DNA from: Porphyridium purpureum | Taxonomy: Eukaryota; Rhodophyta; Bangiophyceae; Porphyridiales; Porphyridiaceae | Reading direction: 5' to 3' | Assembly: GCA_008690995.1 (NCBI GenBank) | Contig: VRMN01000007.1 | Coordinates: 682,001-746,000 of the forward strand | DNA length: 64,000 nt | Made by a program: the position numbers and the translations under genes | Notes under the pieces: model-generated | The model's database searches: none | What the model saw: the letters and a program-made list of their open reading frames with translations, nothing else | What the model was told of the DNA's origin: nothing | In this document: piece after piece, positions 11,655-21,528 of the stretch | Numbering within the stretch: position 1 is the first letter of the stretch | How the letters are laid out: each line of letters starts with the position of its first letter

Positions 11655-12692
11655 TCTACTGAAGTCCTTTTTACTTTTTTCTGCTCTGCTCTTAATCTTG
11701 TCTGGTTCTTCATCCTGCTGGCCAGCAAGCCGTGCTTTTATAACCACGAAGGTGCGGCACTTCCAAAGCTTCGTCTTCCTTCAAGCTCCACGTCGGCTGC
11801 CAGTCTGTCCGGTCGTGCTCGAAACTCGCACGCTTTCGTTACCATCATGACCGCTCGTAATCTTTGCCAGTAGCCTTAAAAAGGCACACCAATCTCGAAT
11901 TCGTGCATTCCCCGCGACCGATAGCCGCACATTGAATGGGAGCCATCTCGCTCTCAAGCCTGCTTGTTTGTGTTGCGTCCCTTCGTTTTCAAGACGTGCC
12001 AAGAGTGGTCTAACCATTTTTTTGGGCTGCAACACCAGTACATCCTCGTCTCGAGCTGTAGCTCCTTGCGGAAGTTTCAACAGGTTGTTCTTGTTTGAAC
12101 GCGACCCTTGCTTGAGGTGATTCGCCTTGTCGGCTTGGTTTGAAACCTTGGGGTTGTTTCGGAAAAGGGGGTTGCGAGTGCGAAGGGGCGCGGTGCGACG
12201 CACTTGACCCGGTTTCGAGTGGGCTGGGAGCAGAGTATAAAAGCAGGATGGCGAGTCGTTTGGCAGGCTTCAGCTCAAACTTTTAGGCAGAGATGTGAAG
12301 TTAAACAAACAGAATTTGTTGAAGAAATTGAGTTTTCGTCTTGACAGGATTGAGTTCCTAAAGGCACGTGCACAACCCGCACTTGCATCTCTCAGAAGGA
12401 AAGGCTACAACAGTTCTTTTCCCAATCACCGTGCTATCTTTGCTGGAGTTCTACGCAGGCAATCCTGGTGCGAGGCGCTCTTTCTATGCTGCGGTGGCGA
12501 GGCCTACCAGGAAAGAGAGGGCTTCACGTGGTGCTTGCGCGCATACGGACGACCCGGACTGCATTCGCACGGCAGCCTGCACGGGTCGCGAAGCGCTACT
12601 AACGGTGGGAGGGGTTGATACGACCTCCTCCTCGCTTCGCGCCTTCTGTGAGACGCGTCACGGCTTGCGCTCCGACATTGCCTGGCTATGTA
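10796..12692. other. intergenic gap with one long unassigned open frame
   Basis: No recognisable gene. A minus-strand frame open from 11747 to 10710 (first ATG at 11654) is listed separately. TATA-like strings occur at about 11531 (cttataaattg) and 12235 (gagtataaaagc), the latter followed by about 100 bases that look like an LTR R/U5 region; I could not find matching ends. Confidence 0.3.
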
Positions 12693-14242
12693 CAGTCCTG
12701 GCCAAGTTAGTTGTCCCACAGGATTAAATGAAGTTTTTTGTGAATAACTCGGCTTTTCGACTAGGTTGTCGTCTGTTTTGATGGCACGAAAAGAATCAGC
12801 GGCACGGAAAATGGGTAGGGGCGTCCAAAGGTATCGTAGAACAAAACAACAGGTGTGAGAAGTGCCGAAAAAGAGAAAAACAATAAAACAGGTTGATGAG
12901 GACAAACACGCTCATGAGAAGAGATTTAACTGTAGTAACGAAACTAGTACTTGGTTTGACGGCCACCGGCGTCAATGCAAGCTTGCAGGCGACGGGGCAT
13001 GCTCTCGAAAAGTGCCTCAACATACTTTGGCGCTTCCGTTCGCCAGCAGTCATAGATAACTGGAAGCATGTCATCGAGGCGCATAAACTGGCGTCCTTGC
13101 CAATGCACACGGCGAGAAACGATCGCCCACAGATTCTCAACTGGATTCAAGTCCGGCGACCGCGCTGGCCAATCAAGTAGTGCGATTCCGACCGTGTCAA
13201 ACAGCTCGCGCGTGCTCAGCGCTGCATGTCCGGGCGCATTATCTTGCTGAAATATGAATGGACAATCCGGCTGATCAAGGCGCCAGGGCAGTTCCAGTGC
13301 CCAGGGCATCATGACGTTCAGCATAACCTGCCGATATCGCTCGGCATTCAGCGAGCCTTGAACACGATGCAACGTACTCAGTCCGTGCCACGACATGGCA
13401 CCCCAAAACATCGCGGATCCTCCGCCACTGTGGCGACGCATGGTTGGCGCGGGCTCAGGGCCTCGCGTGCGCTGATAAGTCTTGTTGTACCCGTGCGGCC
13501 CGTCCAGCCGAAAGATCTTTTCATCCGAGAAGATGACATTCTTCCAAAACGATAGCGGCTTGTGGACGTATTCTCGAGCAAATGCAAGCCGCTTGACTCG
13601 GTTCTTTTCCGAAATGAAGAACTTTCGCCTCTGTGCGATAATACGAACCTCTGGTGATCTCTGCAGGATACGACGAACAGTTCTCGCACTGCACGCAAGC
13701 TGCAGCTCCGTCACTGCCTGTGCAGACGTCAACCTATCCGTAATGACGTGCCGAATCAGGCGACGCTCCAATTTCGGCGATATTGTCCGCGCCGGTCCGG
13801 GCTTCTTGAAAACCCTTTTCTCGCCTCGATTCTTCAGAAATCGCTCCACAGTCTTGTACGATGGTCGGGTCTTGTCTGGTCGCGGACGAAGGCGTGCTGC
13901 AATGGCCCGCGGCGTCAGACAGAGCCGGTGCAGAGCGTCAATCTGGCCTTTCTCAAAGTCGGAGAGCCGTGGTGCCATATTTCCGATGCTTGCGGTTGCT
14001 GGACTTCGTCGCGATCGTATACCCGAGTGCAGTAGATGCGTTAGTCTTCTTTCACATGTCTTGAACCCCTTCATGGCCTCATGGGGTCCCGCAAAAGCGC
14101 GCGCTTACCTCTGACCTGAGGAACAAAAATATGTTAAAAAAAGGTATAAACATTGATTTCATATGAAAACGCTCGTTTTTACTATAAAACTGGAGTTCAG
14201 ACCTTGAAATTGCACCTGGGACAACCATCTTGGCCAGGAGTG
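12693..14242 (-). mobile_element. Tc1/mariner DNA transposon, element 1 (DD34E), complete with diverged TIRs
   Basis: The 1,550-bp element is bounded by TA dinucleotides (12691-12692 and 14243-14244). Its ends read CAGTCCTGGCCAAG on the left and, inverted, CACTCCTGGCCAAG on the right. The outer 26 bases match at about 23 positions, and weaker inverted similarity continues inward for roughly 70 bases. The single transposase frame is on the minus strand. Diverged TIRs point to an older insertion than the element at 50234-51581. Confidence 0.85.
12944..13978 (-). CDS. Tc1-type transposase, DD34E
   Basis: From the ATG at 13978 the product is 344 aa, the usual Tc1 length; the frame also has an ATG at 14074 (376 aa). 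The N-terminal half has paired helix-turn-helix DNA-binding domains beginning MAPRLSDFEKGQIDALHRL. The catalytic triad is intact: first Asp in VIFSDEKIFRLDG, second Asp in FQQDNAPGH, and Glu in SPDLNPVENLW, with 34 residues between the second Asp and the Glu (DD34E). There is no interruption, so the enzyme could still be functional despite the diverged TIRs. It is only distantly related to the transposase at 50415-51428. Confidence 0.92.
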   Translation of the reverse strand: MAPRLSDFEKGQIDALHRLCLTPRAIAARLRPRPDKTRPSYKTVERFLKNRGEKRVFKKPGPARTISPKLERRLIRHVITDRLTSAQAVTELQLACSARTVRRILQRSPEVRIIAQRRKFFISEKNRVKRLAFAREYVHKPLSFWKNVIFSDEKIFRLDGPHGYNKTYQRTRGPEPAPTMRRHSGGGSAMFWGAMSWHGLSTLHRVQGSLNAERYRQVMLNVMMPWALELPWRLDQPDCPFIFQQDNAPGHAALSTRELFDTVGIALLDWPARSPDLNPVENLWAIVSRRVHWQGRQFMRLDDMLPVIYDCWRTEAPKYVEALFESMPRRLQACIDAGGRQTKY

Positions 14243-14702
14243 TACAGTGACCACTTCTCACCAGGCCCCGAGTATAAAAGACCAGCTTGGTCACGCGCCG
14301 TTCCATACAGGCGAGAGAACGTGATCGGGCGAGAATATAGTCTCGAAGAGTTTATCTGGTATTACTAATGGTTCATCTTGTACGTCCGAGTGCCGCGTCC
14401 TTATAAACAAGCAACCGCCTCGCAAAGTCCGAGCCAAACTCGCATTCTCGCGAACAGCGTCACTGCCGGCAGAGACGCGCTGCAAGTGTCGACCATCCTC
14501 TCGCACACGAGTCAAAGGGGGCGCACGGAGAGAGAAAGAGCAACGCAGATTGGGTTCGGGTACACGCCGCCGTCACATCGTACAGGTTGAAGAGGCTGCG
14601 TTGTCTGACACGGTCGTTTCGCAGCGAGCGGCGTACTCCGTGGCATCACCGCACGACGAGCGCGCAACAGCTTAGGTGGGAGAACGTTGTGGCGTCACAG
14701 CG
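14243..14702. other. intergenic region upstream of RPAC2
   Basis: About 460 bases with a TATA-like string (gagtataaaaga, near 14270) just outside the transposon end and a second (ccttataaaca, near 14400). The first could belong to an older LTR-like repeat. The sequence nearest 14702 is the presumed RPAC2 promoter and 5' UTR. Confidence 0.4.
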
Positions 14703-15107
14703 ATGGGCACCGGGGTGAAGATTCATGCGGGTGAGGGCAGGGATGGTGCCGTGACCGTCGAGCTCCACGGTGAGGACCACACGCTAGGGAATGCGTTGCG
14801 GTACGTGATGATGAAGAACAAGCACACGCAGTTCTGCAGTTACTCGGTGCCGCACCCGAGTGAGCATGTCATTCATTTACGCGCGCAGGCATATCCGGAC
14901 GAGAGAGGCGGAGATGAAAGTATGGAGGACGCGGAGAATGCGGAATCGGAGCATGTGGCCGTGCGCTCCATGGACCTGGTGCATCAAGGATTGGATGACC
15001 TTGTCGCCATGTGCGACGCGGTCAAGCGCACGTTCGAGGCCGCCATAGATGCGCATGACGCGGCCGCATCTTCGGGTCAAGCCGCGGAAAGTCAATACAG
15101 CCGTTAA
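14703..15107 (+). CDS. RNA polymerase I and III subunit AC19 (RPAC2)
   Basis: AC19 pairs with AC40 in the alpha-like assembly platform shared by RNA polymerases I and III. The 134-aa product starts at the first ATG (14703). It carries the alpha-like dimerisation motif VELHGEDHTLGNALRYVMMKN at residues about 17-37, followed by FCSYSVPHPSEHVIHLRAQ, both diagnostic of the RPB11/AC19 family. The length and the acidic C-terminal helix (LDDLVAMCDAVKRTFEAAI) fit AC19. It converges on the next gene with 73 bases between stops. Confidence 0.95.
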   Translation: MGTGVKIHAGEGRDGAVTVELHGEDHTLGNALRYVMMKNKHTQFCSYSVPHPSEHVIHLRAQAYPDERGGDESMEDAENAESEHVAVRSMDLVHQGLDDLVAMCDAVKRTFEAAIDAHDAAASSGQAAESQYSR

Positions 15108-15180
15108 CTGCAGTGAATCTGCGCACAAGTATAAAAAACTCCCAGTTTCCTGTTGTAGCTTTCGACAATGGAACACTCGC

Positions 15181-15627
15181 TTACATGCCTTCCAGCGCCT
15201 GTCTCGCTGAGTCCAGCCGCCGGTCGACTGTTTCGCCTGCGTGATTCACGTTGAGTCCACGCAGAGGCTGGCGCACATGTGGCTTGCGCCGCATCCCGCC
15301 CTGCAAGTTGTGCATTTCCTTCTCCATCTTACGCACGGCCGCATGCACTTTGCGCACGTTGTGCGCGACGGCCACGCGCGCCTGGTCGCGTATATACTCG
15401 TACTCGCGCAACGCGCTTTGTTCCATGCGCTGCACGCGCCCTGACGCGTCGCGAGCGTTGTTACCATCACCGAGATCAGGCTTGTCGGACGTGTGGCCAG
15501 AGAACGTCAACACCAACACGACAATAGCGCACAACACGCACGAGGACAGGAGAAGCGTTCGTGCGCGCGGCGAGCACTGAAAGAAGCCGTGTCGCTTTCG
15601 CGGCCCACCCTTCGGCGACGCCACCAT
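15181..15627 (-). CDS. hypothetical single-pass membrane protein with coiled coil
   Basis: The 148-aa product starts at the ATG at 15627. A basic N-terminus (KGGPRKRHGF, RAR) precedes one hydrophobic segment at about residues 27-45 (TLLLSSCVLCAIVVLVLTF), giving a signal-anchor with a predicted type II orientation. The remainder is charged and helical with a likely coiled coil (EYIRDQARVAVAHNV...KMEKEMHNL). Codon use matches neighbouring genes. No family is recognised. It follows the ankyrin gene on the same strand with 63 bases between its start and that gene's stop. Confidence 0.6.
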   Translation of the reverse strand: MVASPKGGPRKRHGFFQCSPRARTLLLSSCVLCAIVVLVLTFSGHTSDKPDLGDGNNARDASGRVQRMEQSALREYEYIRDQARVAVAHNVRKVHAAVRKMEKEMHNLQGGMRRKPHVRQPLRGLNVNHAGETVDRRLDSARQALEGM

Positions 15628-15690
15628 GGCGCAGGCCCCGCACCTGTCGAACACAACTCGCTTGCACCTTGCCGAAATTCTTTACTTGTT

Positions 15691-18078
15691 TCATCCCAAG
15701 TTGGTGCTGTTGGCGTTGGCAGTCAAGTCCGCGGCACTGGCGGATGCCGGCGGCGCGGAAGTTGGCACACCTGAAGACGTGGCAGGCGGTACCGCAGAAG
15801 AGACGGCGGCGGCCTGGGAGTTTGCACTGAGTCCGGTCATAGTGGGAGAGGGATCCGCATTGTTGGTCCTCTGCTGCTTGGATGACTGGAGCAACTCTGC
15901 CAGCTTCGTGTTGCCTCTCCTGAACGCCTCGTCGATTGGAGTGGCCTTCCATCGATCCCGAACATCAGGCTGAGCGCCGGCATTGAGTAAGAGCGCAGCA
16001 ATCTCATCAAATCCCTCCGCCGCGGCGAGGTGCAACGGGGTGCGAAAATCGTAGTCTCCAAAGTTAACCGGGGCACCGGCCTCAAGCAAGGCGTGCACCC
16101 GGTCGACGTCGCCATTGGCGCACTCATCTATCAGGCGCATGCCCAAGTCATACACCTCACGACTGAACACTTCAATGGCCGATTCTGGGATCGTTGCCCC
16201 ATACGCTCGAAACACGCGCAGGACATCACGATGGCCATTGTTTAGCGCGTCGTCGATCGGTGTGCGCCCAAAGCGGTCCTTCGCGTCCATTTTCGCACCG
16301 TTAACCAGCAAAAGTTCAGCGATCACGTCGCGGCCTTCCGATGCCGCCAAATGCAGCGGCGTGCGCATGTCATAGTCAGCATACTGCGCAGAGACTCCCG
16401 CCATGAGCCGTTCACGCACGAGATCTACTAGACCCCTAGCCGAGAATTCAAGCAGCTCCAGGCCCATCACTTCCTCGTCGGTCATCTCGCGCTCGGCACC
16501 AGCGTCTTCCAATACGTCGACCACGGCTTGGTGATTGTTTTTCATCGCGTCGCGCATTGGCGTTGATCCCCAGCGATCTACTGCCTCTACATCCGCGCCG
16601 TGCTCAATTAGCATCTTTGCGATCTCGACGTGCCCCTCTGTCGCGGCTAGATGCAGTGGTGTGCGCTTGTCATAGTCCGCATACCCAGCCGATGCACCTT
16701 GGCCCAGCCGCAGCCGCACACCCTTGATGTTACCCTTGCTCGCGTGCTCCATCAAACTCATACACGCCGCAAAGTACTTGGCATTGTGCTGCGGCGCGTT
16801 CATGCTCGGCCCCGACCGCGGCGTCGCCTTGACTGAGCCTGTCCCTCCACTGCTGCTAGCTCCCTGCGTGAGCACCCCACTCTCATTCGACCCGGCGCGT
16901 TTCATGTCGGACAAATCGTTTCCGCCTGTCTGGTTGTGCGTCCCGCCCGTCTGAGAGGGAAGTAATGAGTGATGCAGCGCACCGCTCGGCATCACTGTGA
17001 TGGAAGGTGGAGCTGCATTGCCACTGGGTGTATTTGTGCCGCCCGTCCCAACTGCGCTCCCAGCAGCAGAACCGGGCCCTGACAGCGCGACGGGAGCTCC
17101 TGCGGGCGCTGTCGCCGCGGCGTCTTGCGCTTTAGCTTGTGCATTCGCAATGATAAACGATGCGCGCTGGCTCGATGGCATGCGCGATGCAGTCGGAACT
17201 GCAGAGTCAACCACCACAATCGAAGGCAAGGAAGAAGGCTCTGAGGTGGGCGATCCACCGGCATAGTTGCCCGAGCCACTAGCGGTGGCCTTGTTCATGC
17301 GTTGCAGTTGCTGCTGCTGATGGTGCATTTCAGCCACCATTCCCGACGCAAAGATGCCTGAACTCGGAGGGGACGAGCGCTGCGAGCCACGCGGTGTGGG
17401 AATCCCACTTGCGGAACCGGCCACATGGGCATCCGACACGTGTATTACGTCGCCCGGTACGCGAGGAAAGTGGTGCGCGCCACCCATCCCCATTGCAAAT
17501 GCTGCTTTTATCGACGCCGATTGGTCATGGCGCTCGCGATCGCTCGGATATTGCACATGCGCCAGATTTACGTGCGTGTTCGGATGCGCATGAACTTGTG
17601 TCTGGGTCGCGCCCGACAGATTTGCCTGCGCAGCTTGAGAATACGTCCGCTCCATTCCGTGCGGAGGCTGGAATCTTTGCTCTTGTTGCTGTAGTTGTTG
17701 TTGCTGCATGTATTGCTGCTGCTGGTGATGGTGCGCGGCCGCGCTTGACGCGGACGGCGAAACCAGAGGCGATGTGGCACGCGGCGCGCTGACATCGCCC
17801 TGCGGCGGCGCAGATCGCATGACTTGCTCAGCGATCTCGTTGCGGATCTTCTCCGTATACTCCGGGCTGAGTGTGAACTCGCTCGTGATCTCCTGTGCCA
17901 GCAACTCGGGCGAGTCCGAGCGCGCATCATACCCAAACTCGATTTTCTTCATGGTGCCTTGCACCGGCACATGCACAAACACCATCACCTCGGACGCGAC
18001 CAACGCATTCCCACCCCCCGTACCGCGTGGGTGCGGCTCGATCGCAGCATCCTCTGCGCGCGACGGCATCGACGCCAT
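15691..18078 (-). CDS. ankyrin-repeat protein with N-terminal OSR1/WNK CCT-like domain
   Basis: The 795-aa protein begins at an ATG. Residues about 32-87 (MVFVHVPVQGTMKKIEFGY..., then SPELLAQEITSEF) resemble the CCT/OSR1-C fold of WNK and SPAK/OSR1 kinases, which bind RFxV/I peptides. Residues about 110-440 are disordered, with a His/Gln-rich run near 116-134 and many Ser, Gly and Pro. From about 440 to 735 lie three units of paired ankyrin repeats, each with the cadence DYDxRTPLHLAAxEG and DRWG/F-xTPI-D-A. This is close to the ankyrin module of plant integrin-linked-kinase-like Raf kinases, but no kinase domain follows. It is probably a cytosolic scaffold. The CCT call rests on pattern alone. 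Confidence 0.75.
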   Translation of the reverse strand: MASMPSRAEDAAIEPHPRGTGGGNALVASEVMVFVHVPVQGTMKKIEFGYDARSDSPELLAQEITSEFTLSPEYTEKIRNEIAEQVMRSAPPQGDVSAPRATSPLVSPSASSAAAHHHQQQQYMQQQQLQQQEQRFQPPHGMERTYSQAAQANLSGATQTQVHAHPNTHVNLAHVQYPSDRERHDQSASIKAAFAMGMGGAHHFPRVPGDVIHVSDAHVAGSASGIPTPRGSQRSSPPSSGIFASGMVAEMHHQQQQLQRMNKATASGSGNYAGGSPTSEPSSLPSIVVVDSAVPTASRMPSSQRASFIIANAQAKAQDAAATAPAGAPVALSGPGSAAGSAVGTGGTNTPSGNAAPPSITVMPSGALHHSLLPSQTGGTHNQTGGNDLSDMKRAGSNESGVLTQGASSSGGTGSVKATPRSGPSMNAPQHNAKYFAACMSLMEHASKGNIKGVRLRLGQGASAGYADYDKRTPLHLAATEGHVEIAKMLIEHGADVEAVDRWGSTPMRDAMKNNHQAVVDVLEDAGAEREMTDEEVMGLELLEFSARGLVDLVRERLMAGVSAQYADYDMRTPLHLAASEGRDVIAELLLVNGAKMDAKDRFGRTPIDDALNNGHRDVLRVFRAYGATIPESAIEVFSREVYDLGMRLIDECANGDVDRVHALLEAGAPVNFGDYDFRTPLHLAAAEGFDEIAALLLNAGAQPDVRDRWKATPIDEAFRRGNTKLAELLQSSKQQRTNNADPSPTMTGLSANSQAAAVSSAVPPATSSGVPTSAPPASASAADLTANANSTNLG

Positions 18079-21000
18079 GCTGCCTGTGCGAACCTCCCGG
18101 GCCCCCTCTCTCCCTCCCCCGTCACCTATGACCGGTCCAACCGCGCCGCACCGTCTTGACAGACGCCGGCTCGCGCTCTAGCCACCGACGCAGCGCACGA
18201 CGTCCACGGCAGCTCCACACAACCACCAACTCCAGCACTCCTTCCTTCTCTCCTTGTCACCTTTCTCCCTTCTCCCCGCGCTGTCCCGCTGCGAGCCGCA
18301 CAGTTATCGGTCCGCCGCATCCGAAATAGGAAACGGAACTGTACACTACAAAGTGAGCCTATAAGTTGATAGTAACTCGCCGCGCTGGACCTTCCGGACC
18401 GAATCGAGCTGAGCGGTTGAGTGTGGAAACCGATAAGCCGTGGGGCTGGTCTCTGCTGGATGTGCCTGCCGGGTGCGGTGGGACCGCGGCTAGGACTGCG
18501 GTCACCAGGAAGGCGCCTCCGCCTCACGCACATCGAAGAGGATGGTTGTGTCTTCGCGTTAAGAAAGAAACTATCCCATAAGGAGAAGATCGCGCTGATT
18601 CCTAGCCAAAATGTACCTCGAGGTATTCATTCATCATAGACACGTGACGAAACACGAACAAGAAAAGTCGTGTGGCAAAACAAGTTTCCGACAAAACAAT
18701 CCGTCGAATCTCTCACACATCGTTGGCTCCGCTCCATCCGGCACCTGAGGAGTCACATCTTGTGATTTGATTATCATGATACCGTTCGGAAGCCTCCGAA
18801 TTCATGTCATCGTCAGAAAGCGTCGCGCGTGTGCGCTTGCCGAGTACTTTCGAATAATATATTCATTGCCCTGGCAACTGCCGACTGCCGGTTCAGATTC
18901 TCAGGAATTTATCATTCACGCGTGGACCGGAAAAGGCGGCTATGGTGTGATAAGCTTAAAATGACGAGAGGGTAATGAAACTTGAGAGACGAGGCTAAGG
19001 AAGCAGACAAAACAGAGGGTCATCGGAGAGCTCAAGTCGAAAAGGCGTTCGAGTCGACAAGGCAACAAGTTACCAGTGTCTGAAATGGGTACACGAGCAA
19101 GGAAAGAGAACCTTAAGAAAGAAGAATGAGAGATGGAATCACAGTGAATGAACCATGCCCGTTCAAGTTGAAACGTAGCGACAGGCAACGTGGGCGCCGC
19201 ATGAACGCAACCATGTACAAGCAATGTGCAAAGAATCGTACATTGATATGGAAATAATGAACATTCTGTTTCGAAGCTCACTTGGTGGACTGTAAAGAGG
19301 CAAAAAGAGATCATGAAATGAAAAGCATTGAAGCATAAGTTTTGATTCATCCATTTCCGAAGAGTGTGGAAAGTCTCAAATGATGTGGAAGAAGATTGAC
19401 TTCGCCGTTTCGTTTCAAGATTATAAACGACTCTGAGCGCCCGACAGAAACACTCTTTCTAAGAAGCACTGCCCTTTGACTGCAGCAAGAGATAGACACA
19501 AATCACGGGCAAGGCGGCGGGACTCAGCGAGCAAGAGTTGTGCAGGATCGATGCCCTGACTGGTGATGCCCCCTTTTTGTGGTTGAGTGCAGACCACAGG
19601 CTGGATCTTGCTCTTCAGTAATAGTGCGAAACTATCAAAGAAGCCCGTAAACGTGCGGCGAACGGGCACTCAATCACAACGCGCAAATGAAATCTGAATT
19701 GTGACGAAGGGTTGAAAACATCGTGGAAACGGATCAAAACACTAGAAGTCCATTGCACGCTGGTATTCACGCAACCAACTTCAAGCCGGTCGAAGTGCAG
19801 GCTGCCAAACCTGTCATCCTAAATGGGCAGACGTGGACACAACACTGGAGCCGGCCACAGGTACAAAATCCTTGTTGGCAGGCACGTGGTATACGTATGG
19901 TGAATTACCAGTGGAAAGGCGAGGAATGGTAGAACAGCGATTTGGAAGGGGAGATGACAACAGACTTTGGGATATTTAGGCCGCACAAAGCTCCACTAGA
20001 CGATGAACGAGCAGAAAAGCATCAATTTTGCAATTGTCACTGCTTGATGCTCTAAAAGGTGACTACCGGCAAAGGTATGCCAACTATTTGGTTCCTACAG
20101 TCCACCAAGCGGGTGTCCAAATAGCTACAAAATACGTGTAGATCCTGTAGAAATGTCGGAATATTTGGGAAGTCAAACGGTGGGCTCAAAGAATTGCACA
20201 TCAGGACCGCATCAAACAAGGCTCAGGGGACGCTGACAAGGTCGAAAGTCAGCAAGGTAGCCGTTATGAATTGGGTCAGCTGTTTTTCGGGGCCCCAACT
20301 GAATTGACAATGTGTGCATTTTTCTGACATGCAAGATGGTCGGCTAGTGCAAGCTATATTTTAGTTCGAAAGAGCTGAAAAAGCACCTGAGGTTTTGGCA
20401 GCGAGGGAGCTTTTCGTTTTCAAAGACTTGTTGAAAACTATGTGACTTATAATCACTGATTTGTCCAGATCGAAGGAGGGAGATGCAGCAATTATAATTT
20501 GATTTACTCTTCATCTTTCTGTGTAAACTGGTTGAACTATTTCTTTTGTGAATCAATTGGCTTTTCTAATGATTTGAGCCAATTTTTCCAGGAAACACAA
20601 GGAATTTTGGCAGAATGGCTCGCGAGCCCTAGAAGATGAAAAGGGCCAAGGATAGGCTCTGATAAATTCTGGAGCCGCGAATGGACGCTGCCCATAGGCT
20701 GTATGTCGCTGAACTTTCGCTGACCACAAGCAACTTCCATTTATGCCAGTTGCTGCTCGTTGCGTAGTCACGTATTTGTAGTTGTATTGGGAGAACGAAC
20801 CCCGCGCGCCTCCATGGTGCCTTTCCAGGCCCAAAAGAAGTGATCTTTAGCATCCCTCTGACGGAATCCACCGCGAACTTTAAAGCCTATGTCACAGAAC
20901 GAAGGTTCGCACACGTACTACTGGCGTCCCGCGTCAGCCCATACGCAGACCAAAAAGGGCGCCGCACGTTCTGTGGTCCTGTTGTCCTATGTGCTTTCCG

Positions 21001-21528
21001 CATGGCACCGCAGCGCCGACGTTGAACGCGTTGGCTGTCACAAGGGACGCGAGGTGTACCGCCGAATAGGTCGTACCGATGCAATACTATATACACACAT
21101 GACAGGAATACGAGAAGGAAGAGTAGGCACCGGCAGAAGAAGAAGACTAAACAGGAGTCTGGCGCACAAAAGGCCTCAGATAATAGCTTGGTACAATCGC
21201 GTGGTGCGGACGCACCCGCGACCCAATCGCTAGGCCCCCGCAACAGTTCCTCGCGCCGCCAGGCACGTATGGTGAGCCTTGGCGGTTCTTCGGTCTTTCA
21301 TTCTGTGCGGGGCTATGAACGACATTGGCATCCCCCGCGTCGATCCTCCGTGCGTTGTAGAAAGCGTAGAAACCGCGCGAATCCTTTTTCTTAAAGTACA
21401 GGCGACGCCGTGCGAAAACATCGCGCGGAGCGTTAGGCTCCCGCAGCCGCGCTTTTGTGGGTCACGTGCTGCGTGAGCAACGGCTGCACGCGTTGGAGGT
21501 GAGGTGGAGAAGTGAGGAGGTGGTTGGC
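18079..21528. other. intergenic gap of 3.4 kb
   Basis: The first 400 bases are the 5' flank of the ankyrin gene and contain ACTGTACA at 18338-18345 and CCGATAAGCC at 18430-18439, motifs shared with other promoters here. From about 18600 to 20850 the DNA is AT-richer with only short frames and no domain I can name. The last 600 bases regain GC content and lead into the OsmC-like gene. Confidence 0.4.

Noticed and set aside
12200-12300. TATA-bearing segment suspected to be an LTR
   Set aside because: No matching terminal inverted ends or target duplication found.
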